Origin: Nissolia schottii
Lineage: Eukaryota; Streptophyta; Magnoliopsida; Fabales; Fabaceae
Reading direction: 5' to 3'
Assembly: GCA_003254905.1 (NCBI GenBank)
Contig: QANU01076221.1
Span: 271,901 to 335,900 of the forward strand
Length of the DNA: 64,000 nt
Under the pieces are notes generated by a model. The model searched no databases. It saw nothing but the letters and a program-made list of their open reading frames with translations, and was not told the DNA's origin. This document shows positions 1 through 9,788 of this stretch, piece after piece (position 1 is the stretch's first letter; every line of letters starts with the position of its first letter). A program made the position numbers and the translations under genes.

Positions 1-32
1 ATAGGAAGGTCTATGATCACTCTTATCTATTA

Positions 33-372
33 AGTCTTCTATAACATGTACATAGACGCAACATATATAGCTCTGAGAAAGCAGAGATTTCTCTTCCATT
101 TTTTATTACATGTAAAGTTTTTATATGATCATAACATGATAAAGGTGTTTTATTAGAACCTACTAATTTTTTTTTTGCTTTTTTATGTTTTTGGTCTAGG
201 ATGTTCTACAACTCTATATGTACACACAGCATATATAATTCTAAGAAAGCAGGGTTTTCTCTGTTTTGTTATGTGAAATGATTTATACGATCATAATATG
301 AGAAAGGTTAAAAAGAAAAACTACTTTGGTTTATACTCTACAATTCTATAACCCTATTATGTGCTTGTGCAG
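33..372 (+). repeat. Diverged tandem repeat filling the CLE intron
   Basis: Two imperfect copies of a unit of about 165-170 bp lie in the intron before the CLE exon. Copy one (about 33-160) and copy two (about 200-312) share the same order of blocks: CTATA-TGTACA, CATATATA-CT-GAAAGCAG, a T-rich run, then GATCATAA-ATGA-AAAGGT. A third partial start (about 335-360) runs into the splice acceptor. No coding is seen. Confidence 0.6.
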
Positions 373-546
373 GTGCTTTTTGCTTTCAAGGACAAGAAGA
401 TTACTCTGAAGGCTATGATGCAAGGATCACAAAGCATGAAGAAAGGTGAAGAAAAGCCACCGAGATGGGAGTTGAGGAAGGTTCCTTCAGGTCCAGACCC
501 TCTGCATCATAATGGTGGAACCCCCAAGAAGCCTGAAACCCCTTAA
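373..546 (+). CDS. CLE: Last exon of a CLV3-type CLE peptide precursor (partial gene)
   Basis: The 3' exon of a CLAVATA3/ESR-related secreted signalling peptide gene. The reading frame runs to a TAA at 544-546 after a splice acceptor ending CAG at 370-372. The 12-residue CLE core RKVPSGPDPLHH is encoded at 475-510, followed by NGG and a short Pro/Lys-rich tail. The VPSGPDPLHH core is that of CLV3-class peptides, which are cleaved, hydroxylated or arabinosylated on proline, secreted, and bind CLV1-type receptors to limit stem-cell number. The basic stretch before the core is usual. The signal peptide and earlier exon(s) lie left of the window, so the gene is cut by the window edge. Position 2 of the core is Lys where Arabidopsis CLV3 has Thr. 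It could be a CLV3 orthologue or another CLE with a CLV3-like core; the family call is firm, the orthology is inferred. Confidence 0.85.
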   Translation: MLFAFKDKKITLKAMMQGSQSMKKGEEKPPRWELRKVPSGPDPLHHNGGTPKKPETP

Positions 547-2445
547 ACTTTGCTTATGCACTCTTTTGGCCTTTGTTTTTATTATCAGTGTGAAAAAAGT
601 GTGTCCATCCAACTTGTAGTTAGCTAGTTTGATCTGATAAAAATATGTAATGTGTTTGAGTACTTTGGGTTTTACTTGCACTATATAATATATGTCATCT
701 TGTTTCTATTCTCCATTTTTTGTTGAGTAAGTAATGTTTAAGGCATGCAGTAAATTTTATGTATAATCACATGTCACAAGGCAGATTTCAATGAAATTAA
801 GTAACTAAAACTAGTGAAATATGGCTAAATACTGAATCAGGAAGAAAAGCGAGAAAGAAAAAAAAAGTGAGTTGTGTTATCCATGAAATTTTTAGTGTAA
901 ATAACTAATTTACTTTTCAACAATTTTTTTTACAGTAATTTAGTTTAATTATCAAATTTCATTAACTAATTTTACTTGTATCACATAATATTATGACTAA
1001 ACTAACGTTAAATTTTAAGATGTCAAAGACTAAAATAATGACAAAATATCTTTTAAAATGGAATTATAAAAATTTAAATTGATGTCAATTTTTTGTAAAA
1101 AAATAAAATTAATGTAAAAATAAAAATTGTTAGCACTAAATAAATTATTTATTCAAACTCTTTTTTTTATGTGCTGAAATATTATCCGGGGGGTAGCATT
1201 ACAAAATAAATCTGTGGTCACAGCTAAGGTAAATTCATGGATTGGACAGAAACAGAACCTTTAATTAGACATGATGTGTTTTGGCACATTACACCCGAAT
1301 ACTACATAAATATGTATGCACCTGCAGTGTGCAGATATATCTTCTTGTGTGATAACTAACCCCTGGAGGCTGGAGGGAGGGACCTTCTAATCTCAAATGT
1401 GTAATCATGATGACGATATAGTAAGCCATGGAAATGACAGCAATGATGCTGATGCTACCAGGGGTGACGCAAGTGAAGCTAAGCTAGCATTTCCTTATTG
1501 AAAAACCCAACCAACACTTTTGTAACAAAAACCAAACCCAATAAGGAGAACAAAACAGGAACATATTAGCAAATTTGGTAAAATATTCTCTGCCAATGTT
1601 AACAAAGGAGGATATGTTTAAGGATTTCAAATTCAAATAGGTTTGCGTTTTGCATTTTATATTTTTTGGGGTCACATAACATAATAAAATATAAAAATAA
1701 TTTTACATTTTATAATTATCTATTTGATTAATATCATTTTAATAAAAACACAATTTTATACCAATATCTTTAAAAATAATAATGAATAGACCAAATATGG
1801 ATTATATGTTAAAAAGACAAATTCGTATGTGACAATTTTTATATATATAAAAAAAAACTACACGAGAAAATAAATGGTGTTGGGGATAATGAGCAATGAA
1901 GAATAAAGTTGCATTAGTGTCCAGCTTGTTAATAATGGTTAACGATGATAATTTATCTTTATACAAAATTAAAATGATGGCAAGAGTGAAGTTAAATAGA
2001 ATAGTTTCTTAAAAAAAATTATTTTTAGATTTTTTAACTCTATCAAAAATTTATTTTTTAATTACTTTTTTAAAATATTGAAATAACCACATTATATATC
2101 AACTTTATTATGCAGTTAATATTAACCAGCAGTTTGCTGCCTGTCAAGTCATTTTTTATTTTATTTTATAATATTAGTGTGACTGGTTGTATGATACATA
2201 TATTTTTTTAGCATTAATATAATTAAAAAAATAATTTAACATAAAATGGAGATAAATAAATATTAATGAGTTGCAATAGTTATTTGAGATATATAGTAGG
2301 TGTGAGTTAGCGGGTTATACTAAGAAAAATATATATGATATATGATAATATACCTAAAATAAAAGGTATTGTTATATGTATTAGGACATATAAATTATTA
2401 GGATTAGTCTTGTGGTGAAGTGTTTTGACAATATGTATGAAGTTT
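547..2445. other. Intergenic, AT-rich, no gene seen
   Basis: Downstream of the CLE exon. It holds A/T runs and only short stop-bounded frames. A 3' UTR of the CLE gene probably occupies the first few hundred bases. No RNA gene or known repeat was recognised. Confidence 0.6.
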
Positions 2446-3934
2446 CACTACAAGAAAAACGTTCATTATCGTCAAAGTTAACATCTTTTTTTCTCGATTA
2501 CTGTTAGATTTTTTTATTTTCTGTCGGACTTATTGTCGGCAAGAACATCAACGGTAATAGCCTCGATGGAAACTTATTACCGTTGGATTTATATAGCCGA
2601 TGGTAATTAGCGTCGGTGATGACCAATAATAATTAACGTCGGTGACGATCGACTGTAATGGCGGTCGAGGAACTAAACCATTTACCATCGACTATAACCG
2701 ACGGTAATAATATTAGTATTTTATTCTATCTTTCGTCGGTTAATTTTGACGATAATTTGAATATATTTTTTATATAATTATGGTCGACTACTTCCGTTTC
2801 CAATTCCTGAACACACAAAACTCAAACTAATGCACATCAAAACATCCAAACTAATGCACATCCATCATTTCATACATCTGAATTTTATTTCATACCAAAA
2901 AACAACATTCATCATTCGTGAACACAAACTCAAACTAAGATATTATAACAAAATTTCCCAAAAGCAAGTTATGAAAAGCATACAACACCTTACGGCTAGA
3001 AAAAGAAGAAAAGATTAGAGTACTTATAGGAGATTGAAACAGAAACGGTGTGTAGTGTGAGATTGGTGATGCAACAACAACGCTGAAGCCTTTAGGAATC
3101 CAACGAACACTTGAAGAACGAAGTTTAGAATAGTGAGCAATTTTCACAGGGATTTTTGCAAGGAAGAAGAGGCATTTTTCAGCAATAAAAGGAAGAATGA
3201 AAAGTTTTTCGAATGAAAGGGAAAAAGGAGAGGATAGGAAAAGAGATAAGAGGAGAAGAGAAGAGAAAGAAGAAATATTTAGATATGGTGTGCTGTGGGA
3301 GAGTGAAATGCGTTTAAGTAAGTTTTCAGAACATTACCGTTGGTAATTATCGACAGTAACTGGAAATAGTCTGACTATAACCGCTGCATCGAAACACTTC
3401 ATTTAATTTAAAGGATTGTCATCAGCTTTGTGGCAAACATTCTGACGGCACGAAAAAAGTGGAGCGGTAATCTTAGAAAATTTTCACTTTCGTTATTGTC
3501 AGATGGTTCCGACAGTAAAGTCGACGGTAATTACACTGACCACCGGAAAACATGTGCACTGAAAAACGTGTGTATGAGAAAACGCACGCACGAGAAAACA
3601 TGTGAAAAAGTTTGAGGCTATTACCGTCGGTTGTTTCCGACGGTAATTGGTTCAATGTTATAACCGTTAGAGAAATGTGCCTCTTCAGATCCTGACCTTA
3701 TTACCGTCAAATATGGCCGATGGTAAGCCTCTTGCCTAACGACGCACCAATTGAAGCCAACTATTACCGTCAAAATTATTATCGGGTTCTTGTTTCTGAT
3801 GGTAATCGTGACCAAAATTAATCTGGTTTGCCTTAAATGTATTTATCGTCAGATTTTTTCATTTTTTTTACGGTAATACTGTCAGATGGTTTTCCGATGG
3901 TAATATACCGACAGTAATATGCTATTTTCTAGTA
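2446..3934. mobile_element. Non-autonomous CACTA (En/Spm) DNA transposon
   Basis: The left end reads CACTACAAGAAAAACG, the standard terminus of plant CACTA elements. The right end is a decayed inverse copy (TATTTTCTAGTA, ending at 3934). Between them the subterminal motif TTACCGTCGG / CCGACGGTAA and variants recurs many times in both orientations (for example near 2525-2720, 3330-3380, 3500-3535, 3620-3910), as expected for transposase-binding repeats. No transposase frame exists in the 1.49 kb, so it would depend on an autonomous relative. The 3-bp target duplication is not clear (TTT on the left, ATA on the right), which fits an old insertion. Confidence 0.8.
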
Positions 3935-4154
3935 ATATTTTAGGTTTAGAATTTATTTGTGATCAGTGTAATTTTTAAAATATCAAACAAAATATGACAA
4001 GACATATTGTTACTCAAAATTGCACAATAATAAGACTAATCAACGATAAGCAAGGATTTGAAGGAAAAAAAAAGGAGGAGAGAGAACATGGGACTAAGGA
4101 CAAAAATTAAGAATAAACTCGTAATGGTGAAAACTAGTAGGAGAACTATGACTG
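3935..4154. other. Short AT-rich spacer
   Basis: Between the CACTA element and the GC-rich island. Purine-rich runs, nothing recognisable. Confidence 0.5.
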
Positions 4155-4455
4155 TTCTTAGGGGTGCACACGGGTCGGGTCGGGTAGGACCCGCCCGTGT
4201 CACAGACCCGACCCAACGTCCGGCGGGCGGGTCGCGTCGGGTAAAAAAACATAATTTTTTATGGGTACCCGCCAGACCCGCCACCCGCCCGGGTCGGGTA
4301 GGCCGCCGACCCGCCTTATTTTTTTTTTGAAAAAATTGTGTTTTTAACTAAGCAGCCCAGCCCAAACAGCAGCCCACAGACCCCCCCAGCCCACAGACCC
4401 CCTAGTCCACACACACACACACAGCAGCCCACAGACCCCCCCACACACACACACA
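4155..4455. repeat. GC-rich CGGGT/ACCCG island plus CCCAGCCCACAGACCC/ACACAC tract at gap edge
   Basis: From about 4159 (TAGGGGTGCACACGGGTCGG) the sequence is built of CGGGT and ACCCG words in both orientations, very unlike its AT-rich surroundings. It then passes through poly-T into a C-rich tandem (CAGCAGCCCACAGACCCCC) and (AC)n, where the assembly breaks. The start resembles the terminus of hAT-type DNA elements with CGGGT-rich subterminal repeats, but the other end is not visible, so this is only an inference. Confidence 0.5.
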
Positions 4456-5270
4456 NNNNNNNNNNNNNNNNNNNNNNNNNNNNNNNNNNNNNNNNNNNNN
4501 NNNNNNNNNNNNNNNNNNNNNNNNNNNNNNNNNNNNNNNNNNNNNNNNNNNNNNNNNNNNNNNNNNNNNNNNNNNNNNNNNNNNNNNNNNNNNNNNNNNN
4601 NNNNNNNNNNNNNNNNNNNNNNNNNNNNNNNNNNNNNNNNNNNNNNNNNNNNNNNNNNNNNNNNNNNNNNNNNNNNNNNNNNNNNNNNNNNNNNNNNNNN
4701 NNNNNNNNNNNNNNNNNNNNNNNNNNNNNNNNNNNNNNNNNNNNNNNNNNNNNNNNNNNNNNNNNNNNNNNNNNNNNNNNNNNNNNNNNNNNNNNNNNNN
4801 NNNNNNNNNNNNNNNNNNNNNNNNNNNNNNNNNNNNNNNNNNNNNNNNNNNNNNNNNNNNNNNNNNNNNNNNNNNNNNNNNNNNNNNNNNNNNNNNNNNN
4901 NNNNNNNNNNNNNNNNNNNNNNNNNNNNNNNNNNNNNNNNNNNNNNNNNNNNNNNNNNNNNNNNNNNNNNNNNNNNNNNNNNNNNNNNNNNNNNNNNNNN
5001 NNNNNNNNNNNNNNNNNNNNNNNNNNNNNNNNNNNNNNNNNNNNNNNNNNNNNNNNNNNNNNNNNNNNNNNNNNNNNNNNNNNNNNNNNNNNNNNNNNNN
5101 NNNNNNNNNNNNNNNNNNNNNNNNNNNNNNNNNNNNNNNNNNNNNNNNNNNNNNNNNNNNNNNNNNNNNNNNNNNNNNNNNNNNNNNNNNNNNNNNNNNN
5201 NNNNNNNNNNNNNNNNNNNNNNNNNNNNNNNNNNNNNNNNNNNNNNNNNNNNNNNNNNNNNNNNNNNNNN
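4456..5270. other. Assembly gap (815 N)
   Basis: Unresolved sequence, bounded on the left by C-rich/(CA)n repeat and on the right by an A18 run. Any open frame drawn through it is meaningless. Confidence 0.99.
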
Positions 5271-5656
5271 AAAAAAAAAAAAAAAAAACCAAACGCAATT
5301 AATCTTAACGTCTGTTTGGGTAGTTCAACTTTTAAACTTTTATAATTTTTTTTTTAAAAGTTAAAAGGTATATTTTTATTTTTTGTCCTATTTGACTATC
5401 TAGACTATCACTTTTTAAAAATTAATTGTAATGCTTTTAAAAAAGTTAAAATATCTAATCTTTTTAAAAAGTATTTTTTAAAACACTTAAAACAAAAAAA
5501 AAAGTTATTATATTTTTAAATATAAAATAACTTATTTATAAATTATTTTTAAAAAAATTATTATTATGATAAACTCTTAATCTATTTGGTCGTCTTTGCC
5601 AAAATGTCCTACCTGCACAAAAAACAGAGAACGTTTAATCCCCACATTGTGATCTT
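5271..5656. other. Upstream region of the PPR gene
   Basis: Poly-A run, then AT-rich DNA with many oligo-T/oligo-A tracts. It presumably includes the promoter and 5' UTR of the plus-strand PPR gene at 5657. No distinct element can be defended. Confidence 0.4.
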
Positions 5657-6619
5657 ATGAAGGTGATGGTTAATCCTCAAGAACTCAAGCTCTTACCTTT
5701 CTACGCTACCTTTCTCGACGCCTGCACTTCCTCCAAGAACCTGAAGGATCTCATACGAATCCACGCGCTCGCCATCACCTCTGGCATTTCACGCTCCGAC
5801 TTCATTCGGAGCAAGCTCGTTTCTTGCTACGCTTCCTGCGCCCAGTTGCGCCAAGCGCACACACTCTTCTGCTTCACCAATCGCAGACCCACTTTCCTCT
5901 TCAATTCTCTCATCAGAGCCCATGCCTCCCTCGACTCCTTCACCCAATCCCTCTCCTTGTTCCGCTTCATGGTCCTCTCCCGCAAGCCCTTCGACCGCCA
6001 CACCTTGCCCTCGGTGCTCAAGTCCTGCTCCGGCCTGCCGGCTCTGCGGCTCGGCAAACAGGTTCACGGAGTCGTTGTTGTTAATGGGTTGTCGTCGGAT
6101 TTGGCGAATTCGAATGCTTTGATCAGCATGTATGCGAAATGCGGTGATTTGGCTTGTGCTCGCAAGGTGTTTGATGGAATGCGTGAGAGGAATGAGGTTA
6201 CGTTGACGACCATGATGGCCGGTTATGGGATGCATGGGGTGTTTAGAGAGGTTTTTGAGCTGTTTGATGGGATGGTGGGGGCTGGGGCGAGGCCTGATGG
6301 TGTGAGTATCACCACGGTTTTGACGGCTTGTAGCCATGGTGGATTTGTGGAGAAGGGGAGGGAGTATTTTGAGATGATGGAGGTGAAGTTTGGAGTGAAG
6401 CCTGGCTTGCAGCATTATACTTGTATGGTGGATATGTTGGGGAGGGTTGGGGAGGTTGAAGAGGCAGAGAGGTTGATTTTGGGGATGGATGTTGAGCCTG
6501 ATGAAGCATTTTGGGGTGCCTTGTTGGGGGCATGTAAGAATCATGGGAAGGTTGAGGTGGCTGAGAGAATTGCAGAGAGGGTTTATGGGAGGGAACTAGG
6601 CGTTGCTTCATCAATTTGA
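5657..6619 (+). CDS. PLS-class pentatricopeptide repeat protein, short (320 aa)
   Basis: An intronless frame of 320 residues made of PLS-type pentatricopeptide repeats. Signatures seen include SNALISMYAKCGDLACARKVFDGM, given here as NALISMYAKCGDL at about 150-165, then TTMMAGYGMHG, then TTVLTACSHGGF, YTCMVDMLGRVG and PDEAFWGALLGACKNHG at the end. These are the usual L, S and P repeat cores and the start of an E motif. PPR proteins of this class bind organelle RNA, one repeat per base, mostly for editing or processing in plastids or mitochondria. It ends soon after the E motif begins, with no E+ or DYW domain, and is shorter than most family members (450-700 aa), so editing would need partner proteins. 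The ATG at 5657 is the first in frame; a second Met lies three codons on. Exact target unknown. Tail to tail with the CLB19-like gene, 192 bp apart. Confidence 0.85.
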   Translation: MKVMVNPQELKLLPFYATFLDACTSSKNLKDLIRIHALAITSGISRSDFIRSKLVSCYASCAQLRQAHTLFCFTNRRPTFLFNSLIRAHASLDSFTQSLSLFRFMVLSRKPFDRHTLPSVLKSCSGLPALRLGKQVHGVVVVNGLSSDLANSNALISMYAKCGDLACARKVFDGMRERNEVTLTTMMAGYGMHGVFREVFELFDGMVGAGARPDGVSITTVLTACSHGGFVEKGREYFEMMEVKFGVKPGLQHYTCMVDMLGRVGEVEEAERLILGMDVEPDEAFWGALLGACKNHGKVEVAERIAERVYGRELGVASSI

Positions 6620-6811
6620 ATAATGACATTCTACATTGTATAATAGCGTTCACACGTCTTACATGATAATGTTTGTGATGTTTTAAGAATGGTATTGGTG
6701 TACTCACAAAAGAGTGCATTTGTATAGTACAATCACTTGTTGAAATCGATTACAAAACTATCCTTAGTTCAGCAAAAGAATTGTGTTATTGTGCAACTCA
6801 ATTACAAAAAT

Positions 6812-8353
6812 TCAATCGCCCTCAAAAGACTCTTTTCCAGAGAAATCCGGAACATAGCCGCATAGTTGCAGTTCAAAAGAAAGAAGCTCCAGAGCTGCAT
6901 AAATACGTTCGTTCTCCCCATGAGATTTATCACCAGCCACAAACTTGTGCATGCCGGAATCAATCTCAATGGAGCTAAAACCCGGTTGCTTCTGTATTCC
7001 TCTGGCCTTCATTACCCTCCTCACCTTGTTTGCACCATCCCATTTCCCAACCGCTGCATAAATGTTGGAAAGGAGCACATAATTGGAATCTCCCCCAGGG
7101 TCTAATTCAACTAGATACTTCATCACCTTTTCAGCCAAACCAACGTCTACATGAGTCCTGCAAGCAGCAAGCAATGACCCTAACACCACTTCATTAGGCT
7201 TCATGGGCATGTTCTCGATCACATCCAATGCCTCCTCCAACCTCCCAGCTCTACTATACAGATCCACCAAACAACCGTAATGCTCGATCCTAGGAGCAAT
7301 TCGGGGAACCCTTTTCATGTGATCGAAGATTCTTAGCCCCTCGTCGATCAAACCGGCGTGGCTGCACGCCGTGAGAGCGCCCGTGTAGCTCACCCCATCA
7401 GGCTCAAGCCCTTCTTCCCTCTGCATTGAACTGAAGAAACTTAAAGCCTCATCTGCTAGCCCATTAATCGCAAAACCCCCGATGATCGAGTTCCAAGAAA
7501 CCAAGGTTCGCTGTTGCATTCTGTCAAACACTTGGCGAGCAAACTCTATGCATCCACACCGAGAGTACACATCAATCAACGTGTTTGCAACCTTGACATT
7601 GCCCCATAAACCTTGTTTCACAACGAGTCGATGAACCCACAAGCCAAGACCGAGCGTGCCCAAGTTAGCACACGCCGCGAGGACGGCGATAACGGTCACG
7701 AAATCCGGCGCCACGCCGGCGAGCTGCATTTCACGGAAGCACTCCAGGGCTTCCTCGTGACAATCCCTCTTCACAAACCCGCCGATCAGCGCTGTCCAGG
7801 AAACCGCGTTTTTCACGGGCATTTCGTCGAACAGTTGGAGCGCGCGTTCGGTCAACGCGTTTCTCATGTACCCATCGATCATGGTGTTCCAAGTCACCAA
7901 ATTTCTGACACCCATTTGGTCGAAGACCATCCTGGCGGGGCCCATGCGCCCACTCTTCGCGTACACGTCGATCAGCGCGGTCCCCACCATGACGTCGCTG
8001 ACGTCCATGCCCAGCTTCCGCGCGTGCGCGTGCACGGCGGTTCCGAAGGAGATGTTCTGAGGTGACGGGTGGTGGGCGCAGGCGGAGAGGAGGGTGATGA
8101 GAGTAACGTGGTTGGGCTCGACGCCGGCTTCTCTCATGCGGGCAAACTCGGAAGCTGCTTGGGCTAAGTGGCCGTTGCGGCAGTGGTGGGCTATGGAGGA
8201 TGTCCATAAGACAGTGGGGTTGGGGTCCTTGGATTTGGGGTTGTGTCTCACAGAGAGACTGTGTTTTGGGTTGGGGTTTGGTGATGGTGGTAATGGTTTT
8301 GGAGGTTGGAGGAGTTGTATTGGGGTTGTTGCTGTGCACGCCGGAAGGAGCAT
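6812..8353 (-). CDS. CLB19: CLB19-like PPR protein, plastid RNA editing factor
   Basis: An intronless frame of 513 residues closely resembling Arabidopsis CLB19 (PDE247, At1g05750), which is needed for editing of plastid rpoA and clpP transcripts. Shared stretches include VEPNH near residue 80, VTWNTMIDGYMR, ALTACSH, RIEHYGCLVDLYSRAGRLE, MKPNEVV-GSLLAAC and KQPGFSSIEID near the C terminus. The first 55 residues are Pro/Ser/Thr-rich with few acidic residues, as in a chloroplast transit peptide. PLS repeats run from about 55 to 400, then an E/E+ type C terminus; there is no DYW deaminase domain, as in CLB19 itself, so a partner deaminase is expected. The start is the first ATG and gives a transit peptide of sensible length. 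Local GC is clearly higher than in flanking DNA, typical of coding sequence here. Identity by remembered family sequence, not by search. Confidence 0.85.
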   Translation of the reverse strand: MLLPACTATTPIQLLQPPKPLPPSPNPNPKHSLSVRHNPKSKDPNPTVLWTSSIAHHCRNGHLAQAASEFARMREAGVEPNHVTLITLLSACAHHPSPQNISFGTAVHAHARKLGMDVSDVMVGTALIDVYAKSGRMGPARMVFDQMGVRNLVTWNTMIDGYMRNALTERALQLFDEMPVKNAVSWTALIGGFVKRDCHEEALECFREMQLAGVAPDFVTVIAVLAACANLGTLGLGLWVHRLVVKQGLWGNVKVANTLIDVYSRCGCIEFARQVFDRMQQRTLVSWNSIIGGFAINGLADEALSFFSSMQREEGLEPDGVSYTGALTACSHAGLIDEGLRIFDHMKRVPRIAPRIEHYGCLVDLYSRAGRLEEALDVIENMPMKPNEVVLGSLLAACRTHVDVGLAEKVMKYLVELDPGGDSNYVLLSNIYAAVGKWDGANKVRRVMKARGIQKQPGFSSIEIDSGMHKFVAGDKSHGENERIYAALELLSFELQLCGYVPDFSGKESFEGD

Positions 8354-9788
8354 TGTTCCGGAATTGCGTTTTGTTTTAATTTCTTCTCTTAATAAGGACG
8401 AAAATATTTATATTATTTTTCTATTAAATAAATGTTTTCTTTTAATTGTAAAACCACATGTTTCCTCTAATCCAAAAAAAAAAAAAGCAATGTTATTCAT
8501 GTATTTTCATACCTAAGGCTCGAAATTAAGATCTCTAATTAAGAGAGAGAGGAGCATCTAATCACTCCAATCACTTCACGACCATGTAGTCCTTCTCGTA
8601 AGCCTCAAGTCACCATTCCATGTAGTGCTCACAGGATCACTGATTTTATATTTCAGGTATCTAATTCTTGGATTTTAATGCTATCAATACTATCTCTTTC
8701 AAGGTGTGTTGTAGTATCGGAAAAAATTATGAAGGGGAAAGTTTTGGGCCGGGCTGTAGGGGTTCAATATTATTGTGGATGTTAATCCTATAAAAGCCAT
8801 GCCATTAAATGACATGACATCAACATATGAGTATGTCTTGACCAAAAACTAAATACAACATATGTGCATGTATTATTGTATTACTATCGCATTATCACAT
8901 GGGAAATGACTTTGCTGGGTTGCGCTTGCAGGCTTGTAGCGGATATCATACCACCATCAGCCTTCAACTTATTAATGACAGTGGCCCAACTGAAAAGGGA
9001 AGAAAAAGATTGAAGATTGTCGGCAAATGTAGTATGTTTCTCTTCATAGACAACGTTACAACCAAGTGGCAATTTTTTATCATCAGATGATTAGAATACC
9101 TGCAGCTTCCCCCCACATTAAAGCTTGTCTTTGAGTCTTTTGACAAAAGTTGTCGGGTTGGAATATAACAGAGCTATAAGTAACATGATAGATAATCGAC
9201 CAGTAGTCAGATAGCTTCAATCCATACCAAAAAAGGACCACTTTAAGATGCTTCACCAATCACCATCCTTATATTTATTCAAGGTAGGTAGACAATAATT
9301 CAGGTCGGTAACTCTTCAGCTAGAAAATTTCTTGTAGTTCTAACTCTGCGGGCTAAGCTATTGCTATTTGCTATGCATTTGAAATACAATATAATGAACC
9401 TCATATATCATTGATTACAATTTTTGCTGAATGTGTAACTTGTCACCAGGACTCATTGCCATCAGATGGAAATAGATTTCTCCATAAAACCTAAAAAACG
9501 AAGAACAAAACAAAATCTCTTTATCTACATCTTGGTATAGTGTTTTCAATGTCAAACAATACACGTTTGGAAACTGGTGGGCTACCTCCCGAATCAATTC
9601 TAGCCAGTTTAAAGTGAAATTTTTTCACTTTTGAGGCTCCTGATTTGATTCTGGCCCTCTCAAACCGAAAACTAAACACACTACTGCAAACAAACCAATT
9701 GTATACCTTTCTAGCAGAAGCAACAGAAATGGTGAAATCCAAGTGAATTTTTTATTCAAGTACATAGCAATCAGGACCCCCAACAAAA
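8354..9788. other. Intergenic between CLB19-like and TMK-like genes
   Basis: Holds the upstream region of the CLB19-like gene (right of 8353) and the 3' flank of the receptor kinase (left of 9789). Only short unsupported frames. No RNA gene or repeat recognised. Confidence 0.5.

Noticed and set aside
4338..5345. Long open frames on both strands across 4338-5345
   Set aside because: They consist almost entirely of N from the assembly gap.
5789..6544. 251-residue antisense frame inside the plus-strand PPR gene
   Set aside because: Shadow of a GC-rich coding region; no domain, and the sense frame has clear PPR repeats.
7613..8339. Frames of 150 and 202 residues overlapping the CLB19-like gene
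   Set aside because: One antisense, one in a shifted frame; composition artefacts with no motif.
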